Shown here one piece after another: positions 41,601 through 48,763 of a DNA stretch of 64,000 nucleotides. The notes below the pieces were generated by a model. It worked only from the letters and a program-made list of their open reading frames with translations. It was not told the DNA's origin and did no database searches. The DNA lies in contig CALHIR010000027.1 in NCBI GenBank assembly GCA_938030705.1, forward strand, positions 1 through 64,000. The letters are read 5' to 3'. The DNA comes from Candidatus Poseidoniaceae archaeon. Lineage in GTDB: Archaea > Thermoplasmatota > Poseidoniia > Poseidoniales > Poseidoniaceae. Within the stretch, counting starts at the first letter, position 1. The number at the start of each line of letters is the position of its first letter. Position numbers and translations under genes: made by a program.

Positions 41601-42764
41601 CTCATGCATCAGAGAGGGGTTCTGTTCCGGACATCGCCAACCACGGAAGAGGACATCAATTTGGCCAATTCCACAGCTTCCCTCTCGCTTCAACTCGGGG
41701 CACTGGGCTATGTCGGCGGATATTCGGTCTTCTTTGGGATTGGACCGGTGATTGGCTTCGTTCTTTTGGCACGTTCCGCCCTCATGGACGGTCGGCCCAA
41801 CAGCGTGATTGCTCTGCCCATTTTGCTGACGTTCAGCGTCGTGAACATGCTTGTACAAGCCGAAATCGGGACGGATGACCAACGTCAAACCATCACAGGA
41901 CTCACCCTCGCCGTTCAGGGCATTCTCCTCACCTTGCTCTCAGCGAAGGATGACATGGTGTACGACTACAAGGCTCTGAAATGGGAAACCGATGAGGCCT
42001 TCTTTACCTACATGGACCGATTGGGCTTCTGCGGAGCCCTCTACACGATCATCGGTTTGTTCGTGACCTTTGACAGTGTCAACTTGGACTCGATAGCCTA
42101 TCTGCTCACCACGGTGTATCTGATTGTGATTGGCATCCAAGGATTTAGCGACGAAGCCGACGCACGGTGGCGCCGCGGCGTTGGTGGATACGGTTCAATT
42201 CTCACAGCCTTCTTATTCGCGAATTCATTGGAGAGCGACATCTACAACGCCATCGGTATCGTCATGACGGGTATGGTCGCTCTCGGGTTTGGATTCTTGT
42301 TCATGCAACGCATGAACGAAGAAGATGGCATCTACGAGGTGGGAGCGCCTGATGGCGGGGTACCGACCGAGGATGCGGGCTTCCAAGAAACGCCGGCCAT
42401 GTTGGATTTGGAGATCGTTGATGAGGAGGAAGCGCTGGACGACATGGAACTCAAACCGGCTCTACCGAATGAGGAAGAAGAATTTGAGGATCTGGAACTT
42501 GAACTGGCGGAATTGGATGAGGAAGAGAATCTTGAGACCCCCGCCGAACCCGTGGCTGTCGCAGAAAAAGTGGAAAAGAACAAGCCTCACAGTGGCCTTT
42601 TGGATACTGGAGAAGGCTTTGCTCTGCGCTTGCCAAGGGAGGCCGTCGAGAACATTCTGACTTCGCTTGAGTCAACGCCACACGAAGGGTATGTCCCGGT
42701 GGTGGCCTTCGGACCAACCGGCCAAATCATGCTGACATTCGAAACTGAAAAGTCGAACGCTTGA
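38697..42764 (+). CDS. Very large polytopic membrane protein of unknown function
   Basis: Protein of 1,355 residues (ATG at 38697, or 38706), the longest in the window. A polar Pro/Arg/Ala-rich N-terminus (about 50 residues) is followed by a long series of hydrophobic helices. By eye there are about thirty, running without long loops from about residue 55 to 1190. The tail has an acidic Glu/Asp linker (LDDMELKPALPNEEEEFEDL and similar) and a final folded segment of 60 residues (FALRLPREAVENILTSLEST, then VPVVAFGPTGQIMLTFETEK). The general form resembles DUF2339-type or O-antigen-polymerase-scale membrane proteins, but I cannot assign a family. The tail domain might bind a cytosolic partner. 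No operon partner is seen. Confidence 0.75.
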   Translation: MIDMAAPARKTAPSRPRARPAPSSGLSGGVIEGANTAQESITLVRPNQSMKRDDLLLMKLSQIVMMGIGFLSIWGGVFSVAFDEDATNQNFLVLFVGGLASFLVSIGLIELQSKKNGYRLKDIQNYFLGIAFFFSTVGVLWGTRFMMGFATGTLELDWFGLPENYTEVDWSPNANGIYAQTITCLLLTFGHFLLLKRYSGDTSFGWGVATYAPMAVLIAGVGPWIRWSNDVVSWELGVAIVLISFVSMEMALRSNRALNFVVVAVAACIVPIIYETLNSNAPDDGMGGALSLMVFIIAMQGYYASRQDLRKEVMERASAVLIGTVVVAIALARTEPDFNLILGPFRASDYPELAAYVNIPVALWVTVLLAYFPAVLQQRVPWMPVGLAVALAVLPPEASTVPWVLSMIVIPYMVFISKVARQWVINITILAFSGSYLLSDWAGIAADLSAKETYGGTWLHILLPIFLVAVSEAGRRTAKLETSTSLAMLGSVVLSRAVLDPEWFLPWLLVAYMAFMSYSIMLQYPSPNMKQRKDITLALIFTSITVLLLAALDNLKLPPSSFFDGFVEMGLRPQFFVVSVVLYLLAAKAASKELDVGSIYAWLLQGNQDELIYNAETNAWEMRDSKGENFDHAVESAELTTLARFSLLSSLVMFTFSISDVNASTWADQPALVLLMVIPVGMLIREVLAMDSISSATRATAVTLLVLIAAPLSFALGLEVWGTSADIRTSNVMLDAILVSAPLIVNTAIARRGLDKGEVDRMSDGVAYVMLIVLAMLDTSGGLLLIPILTLVTVRVIQYRYYLLLSFMPIVLLVLSDGWYSHGLFSAFLESIPENIRTYLLDNHAGPFPAFIGLTIGTQMLFGLSRLYTSKDEELESSFTMFIMALWLIVALFSSVPDGYWLPTLASVVLLPYFWYTNNSQTFPYMLGVLFVSLYIGFSLSETFQPITEADAIGWSGMLTGLTASGMALMHQRGVLFRTSPTTEEDINLANSTASLSLQLGALGYVGGYSVFFGIGPVIGFVLLARSALMDGRPNSVIALPILLTFSVVNMLVQAEIGTDDQRQTITGLTLAVQGILLTLLSAKDDMVYDYKALKWETDEAFFTYMDRLGFCGALYTIIGLFVTFDSVNLDSIAYLLTTVYLIVIGIQGFSDEADARWRRGVGGYGSILTAFLFANSLESDIYNAIGIVMTGMVALGFGFLFMQRMNEEDGIYEVGAPDGGVPTEDAGFQETPAMLDLEIVDEEEALDDMELKPALPNEEEEFEDLELELAELDEEENLETPAEPVAVAEKVEKNKPHSGLLDTGEGFALRLPREAVENILTSLESTPHEGYVPVVAFGPTGQIMLTFETEKSNA

Positions 42765-42815
42765 AGCGGACCCGCCCGGCGAAGAATCAAGACCCCTCGC
42801 CCTTGCCGTGAAAGC

Positions 42816-43364
42816 ATGGACAAGCGAGAGCAACGCATGGTCTGGATTGACTTGGAAATGACTGGGCTCGATCTTTCACGAGAATCCATTATTGAAATTG
42901 CCACCGTGGTGACGGACAGCGAACTGAACATCCTCGCCACTGGACCAAACCTTGCCATCAACGTACCCGAAACGCTGATTGAAAGCATGGACGAGTGGAA
43001 CACCAGGCATCACCATCGTAGCGGCCTGGTGGACCGTATTCGCAACGAAGGCGTCAGCGTGAATGAAGCGGAACAAGCCACGCTTGCGTTTCTCCGTGAA
43101 TGGGTGGACGAGAACAAGGCCCCGCTTTGCGGGAACAGTGTGTGGAACGACCGGCAATTCCTTGACAAGGAAATGCCGACGCTGTTGGCATTCCTCCATT
43201 ACAGAATGATCGATGTTTCAACCATCAAGGAACTCAGCAAGCGCTGGTACACCGATGTCCCGCGGTATCCCAAGAAGGGCGCTCATCTTGCCCTCGATGA
43301 CATTTTGGAATCCATTGAGGAGTTGAAGTACTTCAGAGAACGGGTCTTTACGCCTCAATCCTGA
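42816..43364 (+). CDS. orn: Oligoribonuclease
   Basis: DEDDh 3'-5' exoribonuclease of 182 residues that degrades 2-5-mer RNAs at the end of mRNA turnover. Exo I motif is MVWIDLEMTGLD (Asp and Glu), exo II is ATVVTDSELNIL to CGNSVWNDRQFLDKEMP, and exo III is KKGAHLALDDILESIEELKYF with the general-base His and the final Asp. The sequence is close to proteobacterial and mitochondrial Orn over its whole length (for example YRMIDVSTIKELSKRWY), which is unusual in archaea and suggests transfer from a bacterium. It stands alone. Its 3' end overlaps the convergent xdhC gene by 10 bases. Confidence 0.95.
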   Translation: MDKREQRMVWIDLEMTGLDLSRESIIEIATVVTDSELNILATGPNLAINVPETLIESMDEWNTRHHHRSGLVDRIRNEGVSVNEAEQATLAFLREWVDENKAPLCGNSVWNDRQFLDKEMPTLLAFLHYRMIDVSTIKELSKRWYTDVPRYPKKGAHLALDDILESIEELKYFRERVFTPQS

Positions 43365-44227
43365 CGCCAGGTCGACCCCTTTGGGTCAACCCCTTTGTGA
43401 AGTGACATGATTTGAGCGACCACTGCGACGGCAATCTCCTCGGGGGATTGAGCACCGATGTTGAGGCCGATAGGGCAAATCACCTGATCCAGTAGACTTT
43501 GAGGCAAGCCCTCGTCACGACAAGCGCTTTCAAACGCCTGCCATTTTGACCGACTGCCAATGACACCAAGACGCGGGGCGCTCACCCCGTCCAAAACCGC
43601 ATCGGGCGTATTGAGCAGGTGAAGGAGCCCCAACAACCGTTCTTGGTCTTCAGCCCAGTCATGACCCAAGAGAAGTACATCTGAAAATCGGGACAACGAG
43701 GGACCCGATTCCCCGCCCAACAACTTAGCAATCGGTGCCGAGGAGCGTTCAACGGCGTGCGGGTATTTTTCTATAGAAGCATAGGTATCCCGAGTGTCGT
43801 GGATGGAATACGCCCATCCAAGCCCATGAAGTGTGGACGCCAACGCCTCGCCGCAATGACCCCCACCCATGATGTGAACGTGTGGCATGGGAATCATCAC
43901 CTCAATGGCGATCGATACCCGACCGCCGCACAATGAATCAAGTGGCGTCACCTCATAGCCCTTCGCACCCTTGTTGAGTCCGTAGGTCACCACCTCGGCA
44001 AAGGGTTGCTCAGCCTCGAGAAGTAAACGGCGGCACCGTTCAAGCACCCTGTGTTCCAGCCCTGCTCCGCCCACTGTCCCCGTCCATGCCGCATCAGACG
44101 AGGACATCGCAAGACGGGCACCGGTTTTTCCCGGAACACTCCCGGCAGTGTTCAACACCGTGGCCATCACGACCTTGCGCCGGTGAGCGAGTTCACTCAA
44201 CACCCACTGCAGGACATGAGCGGTCAT
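43355..44227 (-). CDS. xdhC: XdhC/CoxF-family molybdenum cofactor insertion protein
   Basis: Protein of 290 residues of the XdhC family, which binds the molybdenum cofactor, helps its sulfuration and delivers it to hydroxylase apo-enzymes. The N-terminal XdhC/CoxI domain reads KVVMATVLNTAGSVPGKTGA and then WTGTVGGAGLEHRVLE. The Rossmann-like C-terminal domain begins with PHVHIMGGGHCGEALASTLH and continues with YSIHDTRDTYAS. It has RSKWQAF in place of the usual RRK segment. It lies 23 bases after the MobA-like gene on the same strand. The most likely client is the molybdenum hydroxylase at 30.3-34.7 kb, about 9 kb away. Confidence 0.9.
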   Translation of the reverse strand: MTAHVLQWVLSELAHRRKVVMATVLNTAGSVPGKTGARLAMSSSDAAWTGTVGGAGLEHRVLERCRRLLLEAEQPFAEVVTYGLNKGAKGYEVTPLDSLCGGRVSIAIEVMIPMPHVHIMGGGHCGEALASTLHGLGWAYSIHDTRDTYASIEKYPHAVERSSAPIAKLLGGESGPSLSRFSDVLLLGHDWAEDQERLLGLLHLLNTPDAVLDGVSAPRLGVIGSRSKWQAFESACRDEGLPQSLLDQVICPIGLNIGAQSPEEIAVAVVAQIMSLHKGVDPKGSTWRQD

Positions 44228-44250
44228 GAACGGTCCTCAACGGAACGCCC

Positions 44251-44862
44251 TCATATCCCTTCGCTTTGTGAGAAACAGGAGGAAAGGTGGCCCCCTGGCG
44301 ACATGAGGAGGTCAACATCCTCAGCCGTATCGATGTTCATATGAAGCCAAGGAGCATGAACGGCAACGGGCAAAAAATTCACCACATCACGAAGCGGTGC
44401 ATCTTGCTGGGCTGCGTTCACCCCCGCCACGCCCTCTGCATCCAACACCACAGGGTGGCCCTTACGGCCTTCATGTGATGGTGCAACATTGCCCTCGTGA
44501 CCGAGCAGGGTCTTGAGGAGGGGGACGTCCCAGCAAGGCCGGTCGACAGGGACCATCACCAGTTGTCGCTGCCCATGACCGAAGGCCTCAGATACAGCTT
44601 GTAGACCGAGTTGGAGGGAACCCGTTCGACCCAAATCGGGTTCAGGGTTCACGACAAGATGGGCGCTCGGCAACCGAACCCTCACCTCAGTTTCGATGGA
44701 GGCGTTCACCACGATGACCGGTTGGCATCCGGCCAAGAGAAGGCGTTCATAGGCCCACTCAACAAGCGTGCGGCCATTCACCGACACCAACGCCTTGGGT
44801 GCACCAAGACGACGGCTGAACCCCGCCGCAAGCACCACGGCTGGCACGAAATCGGTGTTCAT
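44251..44862 (-). CDS. MobA-like molybdopterin nucleotidyltransferase
   Basis: Nucleotidyltransferase of 203 residues that adds a nucleotide to molybdopterin. The family of MocA/MobA enzymes makes MCD or MGD for hydroxylases. The N-terminal nucleotide-binding signature is AVVLAAGFSRRLGAPKALVS. A second motif is LVMVPVDRPCWDVPLLKTLL, where the Asp binds Mg2+, and a late segment is GRKGHPVVLDAEGVAGVNA. The neighbour xdhC supports the CTP-type MocA role for a xanthine-dehydrogenase-family enzyme, but CTP versus GTP use cannot be told by eye. Divergent from the orphan gene at 44939 with 76 bases between starts. Confidence 0.88.
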   Translation of the reverse strand: MNTDFVPAVVLAAGFSRRLGAPKALVSVNGRTLVEWAYERLLLAGCQPVIVVNASIETEVRVRLPSAHLVVNPEPDLGRTGSLQLGLQAVSEAFGHGQRQLVMVPVDRPCWDVPLLKTLLGHEGNVAPSHEGRKGHPVVLDAEGVAGVNAAQQDAPLRDVVNFLPVAVHAPWLHMNIDTAEDVDLLMSPGGHLSSCFSQSEGI

Positions 44863-44910
44863 GGGTCAAAGGAGGGCGCTCGCACCTTTGGATTTGCGCT
44901 GGTTTGAACT

Positions 44911-44920
44911 TGATATACAC
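44911..44920 (+). promoter_or_regulatory. TATA-like element before the orphan gene at 44939
   Basis: The sequence tgatatacac lies 19-28 bases before the ATG at 44939, and no Shine-Dalgarno is present. This fits a leaderless transcript and supports that ATG over the more distant frame opening at 44768. Confidence 0.5.
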
Positions 44921-44938
44921 TTGGACCCTCAACCTTCT

Positions 44939-45715
44939 ATGGTCTCGTGGAAACCTCCCGGACATTGGCTCAAGCCCAGCCGAGATGCCTATGAGCGCTC
45001 CATCGAATTCCTCATGGCGATTGTAGCAGGATCGCCGCAAATGGAACTCAAAGAGAACGTCCAATCCCTGCCCAACATCACCGTACAAGGTACATCTCGA
45101 CGTTGGTACAACATCAACACACGGGTGACCTATATCGAGGATTACATCGAGGTGGAAGGCGATTATCGTGAAGTGAAGGAAGTGCATTGGAGCATCAACA
45201 TTCATGCAGCAGCTTGGAAAAAAGACATCATCGAAGGAAATCCGTTCGCCGTTTCTTTGTGCATCAATCCCCGTTCGGAATCCAGAAGTTTGCCCATCGG
45301 CGATCAGGTGGCAGCGCTGGCCTTGGCGCTTCAAAACGACAAAACAACCGCAATGCGAATTCCTTTACTCGCTCAATTCATCGTCTCGCCGAGAAACGCC
45401 CTCAAAGAAGTCTACCAATTCAGCGAGGAGGGCGTGGTGATGGAAGATGAAGGCTTCTTGCTCCCTGAGGATTACGATGAGTACGGTTTTGAAGAGGACG
45501 ATGTCATCGATGAATTGCACCAAGATTGGCCCTGTATCGGTGCAGTCCAACCGCATCATTTCGAACATCTCGCCCTCGAAATCGAAAACCGGCAATTGGA
45601 TTCGTGGATGGAGCGGCAGGAGGAACACGCCAATCGGGACATGGAACATCCATGGCATCACGATGAGGACCGTATTTGGCAACTGGAGGATAACCTCCGC
45701 AAGGGGCGTCGTTGA
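44939..45715 (+). CDS. Uncharacterised acidic cytosolic protein
   Basis: Protein of 258 residues (MVSWKPPGHWLKPSRDAYER start) with no signal peptide or membrane helix. The first 150 residues are mixed alpha/beta (NITVQGTSRRWYNINTRVTY, EVHWSINIHAAAWKKDIIEG). The C-terminal 80 are strongly acidic and contain several His/Trp residues (DYDEYGFEEDDVIDELHQDW, EHANRDMEHPWHHDEDRIWQ). I do not recognise a family. The frame opens to 44768, but that part lies in the divergent MobA-like gene. The codon pattern and a TATA-like element support it as a real gene. It is convergent with acyl-CoA dehydrogenase, with the stops adjacent. Confidence 0.65.
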   Translation: MVSWKPPGHWLKPSRDAYERSIEFLMAIVAGSPQMELKENVQSLPNITVQGTSRRWYNINTRVTYIEDYIEVEGDYREVKEVHWSINIHAAAWKKDIIEGNPFAVSLCINPRSESRSLPIGDQVAALALALQNDKTTAMRIPLLAQFIVSPRNALKEVYQFSEEGVVMEDEGFLLPEDYDEYGFEEDDVIDELHQDWPCIGAVQPHHFEHLALEIENRQLDSWMERQEEHANRDMEHPWHHDEDRIWQLEDNLRKGRR

Positions 45716-46864
45716 TCAAAGACCCTTGGTGATTTCCCGGCCGATAATCATGCGCTGAACTTGGGAGGAGCCCTCGTAAATTTGCATGACCTTGGCCCCA
45801 CGCATCAACCGTGCAACGGGGTATTCTTCGGAATACCCGTAGCCACCATAGATTTGGACGGCGTCCGTGGCGACCTGCATGGCCATGTCAGCGGAAAATC
45901 GCTTGGCATGCGCAGCTGATTCGGTGTTGCGCACCCCGGCGTCAAATTCGGCTGCGGACTTCCACGTTAGCATGCGAGCGGCTTCGATGTTGGTTTTCAT
46001 GTCCGCAAGCATGAATTGAATGGCCTGATGTTGGTGGAGCGGTTTGCCAAATGTTTGGCGCTCGTTAGCGTATTGAAGCGCATGTTCGTAAGCGGCACGA
46101 GCAAGCCCCGTTGCGTGGGCTGCAATGTTCGGGCGGCTCATGTCAAAGGCTTTCATAGCGTTCATCCAACCACCGGATTCAGACCCGCCAATCAGATGGT
46201 CGGCGGGAACCCGAACATCGTCAAAGGAAATCGAGCGAGTGTCAGAACAACGCTGACCCATGTTGGTTTCTTTTTTGCCCAGCGAAAACCCTGCTGCGTC
46301 TTTTTCTACCACGAAGCCCGACATGCCTCGGTACCCTGCTTCCGGGTCGGTTTTGGCAAGGACGAAGAAAAAGTCAGCGTGCCCTGCACCGGTGATCCAC
46401 ATCTTTGAACCGTTGATGACGTATTCATCGCCGTCCTTGATGGCGGTTGTTTTGCAGGCAGCGACGTCCGAACCAGCACCGGGTTCGGTCACGGCATAGG
46501 AGGCGAGGGCCCCCTCTTCGGCGATTTTTCTCAACCAGTGTTCTTTCTGTTCATCGGTGGCACCGGTGATGATGGGTGCACTGGCAAGGGCCGTGGCGTA
46601 AGCCGCTGTAGCAAAGCCGGGGTCGCCCCATGCCAGTTCCTCGTTCACGAGCACTTCCTCGAACGAGCCAAGGCCGGCGCCACCGTAAGCCTCGGGGATA
46701 TGGAGGTTTAACAGGCCCATTTCGTGAGCGGCCTGAATGGTTTCTTTGGGGTAGTGGGCCGTTTCGTCCCAATGTTCGGCCTTCGGTCGGATTTCGTCTT
46801 GGGCAAACTCATGGGCGAGTTCTTTCAGCATGGCTTGCATCTCGTCGAGTTGGAAGTCCACCAT
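45716..46864 (-). CDS. Acyl-CoA dehydrogenase
   Basis: Flavin-dependent acyl-CoA dehydrogenase of 382 residues, the first step of beta-oxidation or of branched-chain amino-acid breakdown. Features are the FAD/substrate segment SYAVTEPGAGSDVAACKTTA, SKMWITGAGHADFFFVLAKT, YANERQTFGKPLHQHQAIQF, and the C-terminal QIYGGYGYSEEYPVARLMRG with VMQIYEGSSQVQRMIIGREI, which contains the catalytic Glu in the short/medium-chain position. The exact chain-length class is not clear. A likely metabolic partner is the branched-chain E1 at 48.8 kb, which produces acyl-CoAs. Electron-transfer flavoprotein genes are not in the window. Confidence 0.95.
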   Translation of the reverse strand: MVDFQLDEMQAMLKELAHEFAQDEIRPKAEHWDETAHYPKETIQAAHEMGLLNLHIPEAYGGAGLGSFEEVLVNEELAWGDPGFATAAYATALASAPIITGATDEQKEHWLRKIAEEGALASYAVTEPGAGSDVAACKTTAIKDGDEYVINGSKMWITGAGHADFFFVLAKTDPEAGYRGMSGFVVEKDAAGFSLGKKETNMGQRCSDTRSISFDDVRVPADHLIGGSESGGWMNAMKAFDMSRPNIAAHATGLARAAYEHALQYANERQTFGKPLHQHQAIQFMLADMKTNIEAARMLTWKSAAEFDAGVRNTESAAHAKRFSADMAMQVATDAVQIYGGYGYSEEYPVARLMRGAKVMQIYEGSSQVQRMIIGREITKGL

Positions 46865-46925
46865 GCTACGGCGAAGCGTTGCTCCCTTAAGAGCGATTAG
46901 TTGCGACCCATCGTAAGGCCCGTGC

Positions 46926-48077
46926 TCACAGAACCAAGTAGCCTTGGTGCTCTGCAGCGAGGAAGGCCAGGAAAACCAGATAGATCAAAATGAGAACGAT
47001 GCCTTCCCATCGCTTGAACTCGTACTGGGACCGCATCATCAACAACGCAACGCCCGTTCCGACAAAGGTTGCGGGGATGATGAGGTAAGCGGTCAAAGGA
47101 AAACTCTCCGACGTCAGTGAAAGCGGATGAATGACAGCGGCAAAGCCGATGGAAAGAAGCGGATCGGTGATGTTGGAGCCGATGAGGGTTCCAATGGCCA
47201 CGCCCTGACTGCGCTTGGCGGCAAGGAAAGCGATGGTCAGTTCTGGCAATGAGGTCCCCAGTCCGGAGACCGTCGTTCCAATAACGGCGTGAGGCACTTT
47301 GAACGCAACAGCCATATCGCTGGCCACATTGACCAAATGATGAGCGGCGAACAACGCCAACAACAAACCCGTGGTGACCATGAAGGCATAGGAGGTGGTC
47401 GTTCGGGTAATCTTCCGCTCAACCTGTTCGCCTCCGCTGAGTTCTTCTTCAAGGATTTCGTCCCTGTGCGACAGCAACCAGTAGATGTAGCCAATGTACA
47501 ACGACATCAATAGCGCCCCTTCAATTCGACTCAATTCATCTCCTGTGAACAGGAAGAACGTCAACAAACCGATGGATGCGAACATGATGAAGCCGTCTCG
47601 CTTCAACCACGACGGTCGGACCTTCACGCCCCTAAACGCAACGACCACACCAAGAATGAGGGTGATCTGAACCAAAATTGAGCCGTAGATGCCACCGATG
47701 GCCAAATCCCCAATCTCAGGGTTGGTAGGAATGTCCGCAGCGGCGGTGGAGGTCACCAAAATTTCGGGAAGCGACGTACCGATGGAGACGATGGTCAAGC
47801 CGATCACGACCTCCGGCAAGCCGGCCCGGTAAGCCAATCCTTTGGCGCCTTCGATGAAAACATCGGCGGATTTGATGAGCAAAGCGAGCGCCATGGCAAG
47901 AAGCGCAAAGGACAACCAGTTGTTGTTAATGGTCGAGCCCTTGACCACGGTTTGCAAGGCGAGAATTCCCAAAAAAAGAGCCCCGTTGAGAACCAAGGTG
48001 TTGCTAAACACCAACTGAGGAATGCCGGTCTCTTGGGAACCCACCTCCTCACCCATGCTCGGAGGATTGGCATCCAC
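46926..48077 (-). CDS. Na+/Ca2+-exchanger-family cation antiporter
   Basis: CaCA-superfamily membrane antiporter of 383 residues with about ten or eleven helices. The two inverted alpha-repeats are GLTIVSIGTSLPEILVTSTA and GTTVSGLGTSLPELTIAFLA, which contain the ion-binding acidic residues. The central cytosolic loop is short (about 20 residues, EILEEELSGGEQVERKITRT). Family members exchange Ca2+ for Na+ or H+. The specificity here is not determined. It is divergent from the aquaporin-like gene with 77 bases between starts, and both may contribute to osmotic or ion balance. Starts at 48077 or at ATG 48056. Confidence 0.92.
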   Translation of the reverse strand: MDANPPSMGEEVGSQETGIPQLVFSNTLVLNGALFLGILALQTVVKGSTINNNWLSFALLAMALALLIKSADVFIEGAKGLAYRAGLPEVVIGLTIVSIGTSLPEILVTSTAAADIPTNPEIGDLAIGGIYGSILVQITLILGVVVAFRGVKVRPSWLKRDGFIMFASIGLLTFFLFTGDELSRIEGALLMSLYIGYIYWLLSHRDEILEEELSGGEQVERKITRTTTSYAFMVTTGLLLALFAAHHLVNVASDMAVAFKVPHAVIGTTVSGLGTSLPELTIAFLAAKRSQGVAIGTLIGSNITDPLLSIGFAAVIHPLSLTSESFPLTAYLIIPATFVGTGVALLMMRSQYEFKRWEGIVLILIYLVFLAFLAAEHQGYLVL

Positions 48078-48154
48078 TTCTTGACGGTTACCTCGTGAAT
48101 CAAAGGAATGGCGTTCTTGACGAAGGCTTTGAACCGCCGGAGCAAGGCGGCATC

Positions 48155-48763
48155 ATGCGCAGAGAATTCGCGGGTGAGTTCTTCGGCACCGCCCTTATGG
48201 TCGGCGTGGGGTGTGGGAGTGTGGCACTTGGGGCCAGCCACGCCATCGTTTCGTTGGCGTTTGGAGCCGCCGTAACCTTGGCCATCGTCGTTTTTGGACC
48301 GCTGAGTGGCGCTCACATCAATCCCGCCGTGAGCATCGCCTTTTGGAGAGACGGACAGTTGGAGGGGCGGCTGCTTCCTTCCTATGTTGTCGCTCAATGT
48401 TTGGGGGCCATTGCAGGGAGTCTCATCGTGAGCGGGGCTGCTCCAACTTCCGTCGCCTCTTCCCTCACGCTCATGGAGGGATTTAGCATTGAAATCGCCA
48501 TCACGGCCGGCCTGATGGCCAGTATACTGCTGGTCGTTCAACGCTCGTCGTCCAGAACAACGGTTGCTGTTTGGGTTGGTGGAACCGTAGCCCTCCTTGC
48601 GTTCATAGCAGGGCCGATGACCGGAGCCAGCATGAACCCAGCCCGAACCTTGGGGCCTAACCTGCTCAACGGAATGTGGGCGTCGTTGCCGTTCTATGTG
48701 GCCTCCACCGTTCTCGGAGCCTGGCTGGGGTGCGATATCAAAAACCGGTGGTTCCCGGATTGA
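48155..48763 (+). CDS. Aquaporin/glycerol facilitator family channel
   Basis: MIP-family channel of 202 residues from the ATG at 48155 (MRREFAGEFFGTALMVGVG). Both NPA boxes are intact (SGAHINPAVSIAFW and GASMNPARTLGPNLL), and six helices are seen. The protein is short for the family, with trimmed loops. Which solute passes cannot be read reliably, since the selectivity filter needs an alignment. The frame extends to 48095, but that part is shared with the divergent exchanger's upstream region and lacks family character. Its stop is immediately followed by the stop of the E1 dehydrogenase gene on the other strand. Confidence 0.92.
   Translation: MRREFAGEFFGTALMVGVGCGSVALGASHAIVSLAFGAAVTLAIVVFGPLSGAHINPAVSIAFWRDGQLEGRLLPSYVVAQCLGAIAGSLIVSGAAPTSVASSLTLMEGFSIEIAITAGLMASILLVVQRSSSRTTVAVWVGGTVALLAFIAGPMTGASMNPARTLGPNLLNGMWASLPFYVASTVLGAWLGCDIKNRWFPD

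Noticed and set aside
44768-44938. Upstream extension of the orphan gene at 44939
   Set aside because: The extension lies over the start of the divergent MobA-like gene. A TATA-like element just before the ATG at 44939 supports the shorter form.
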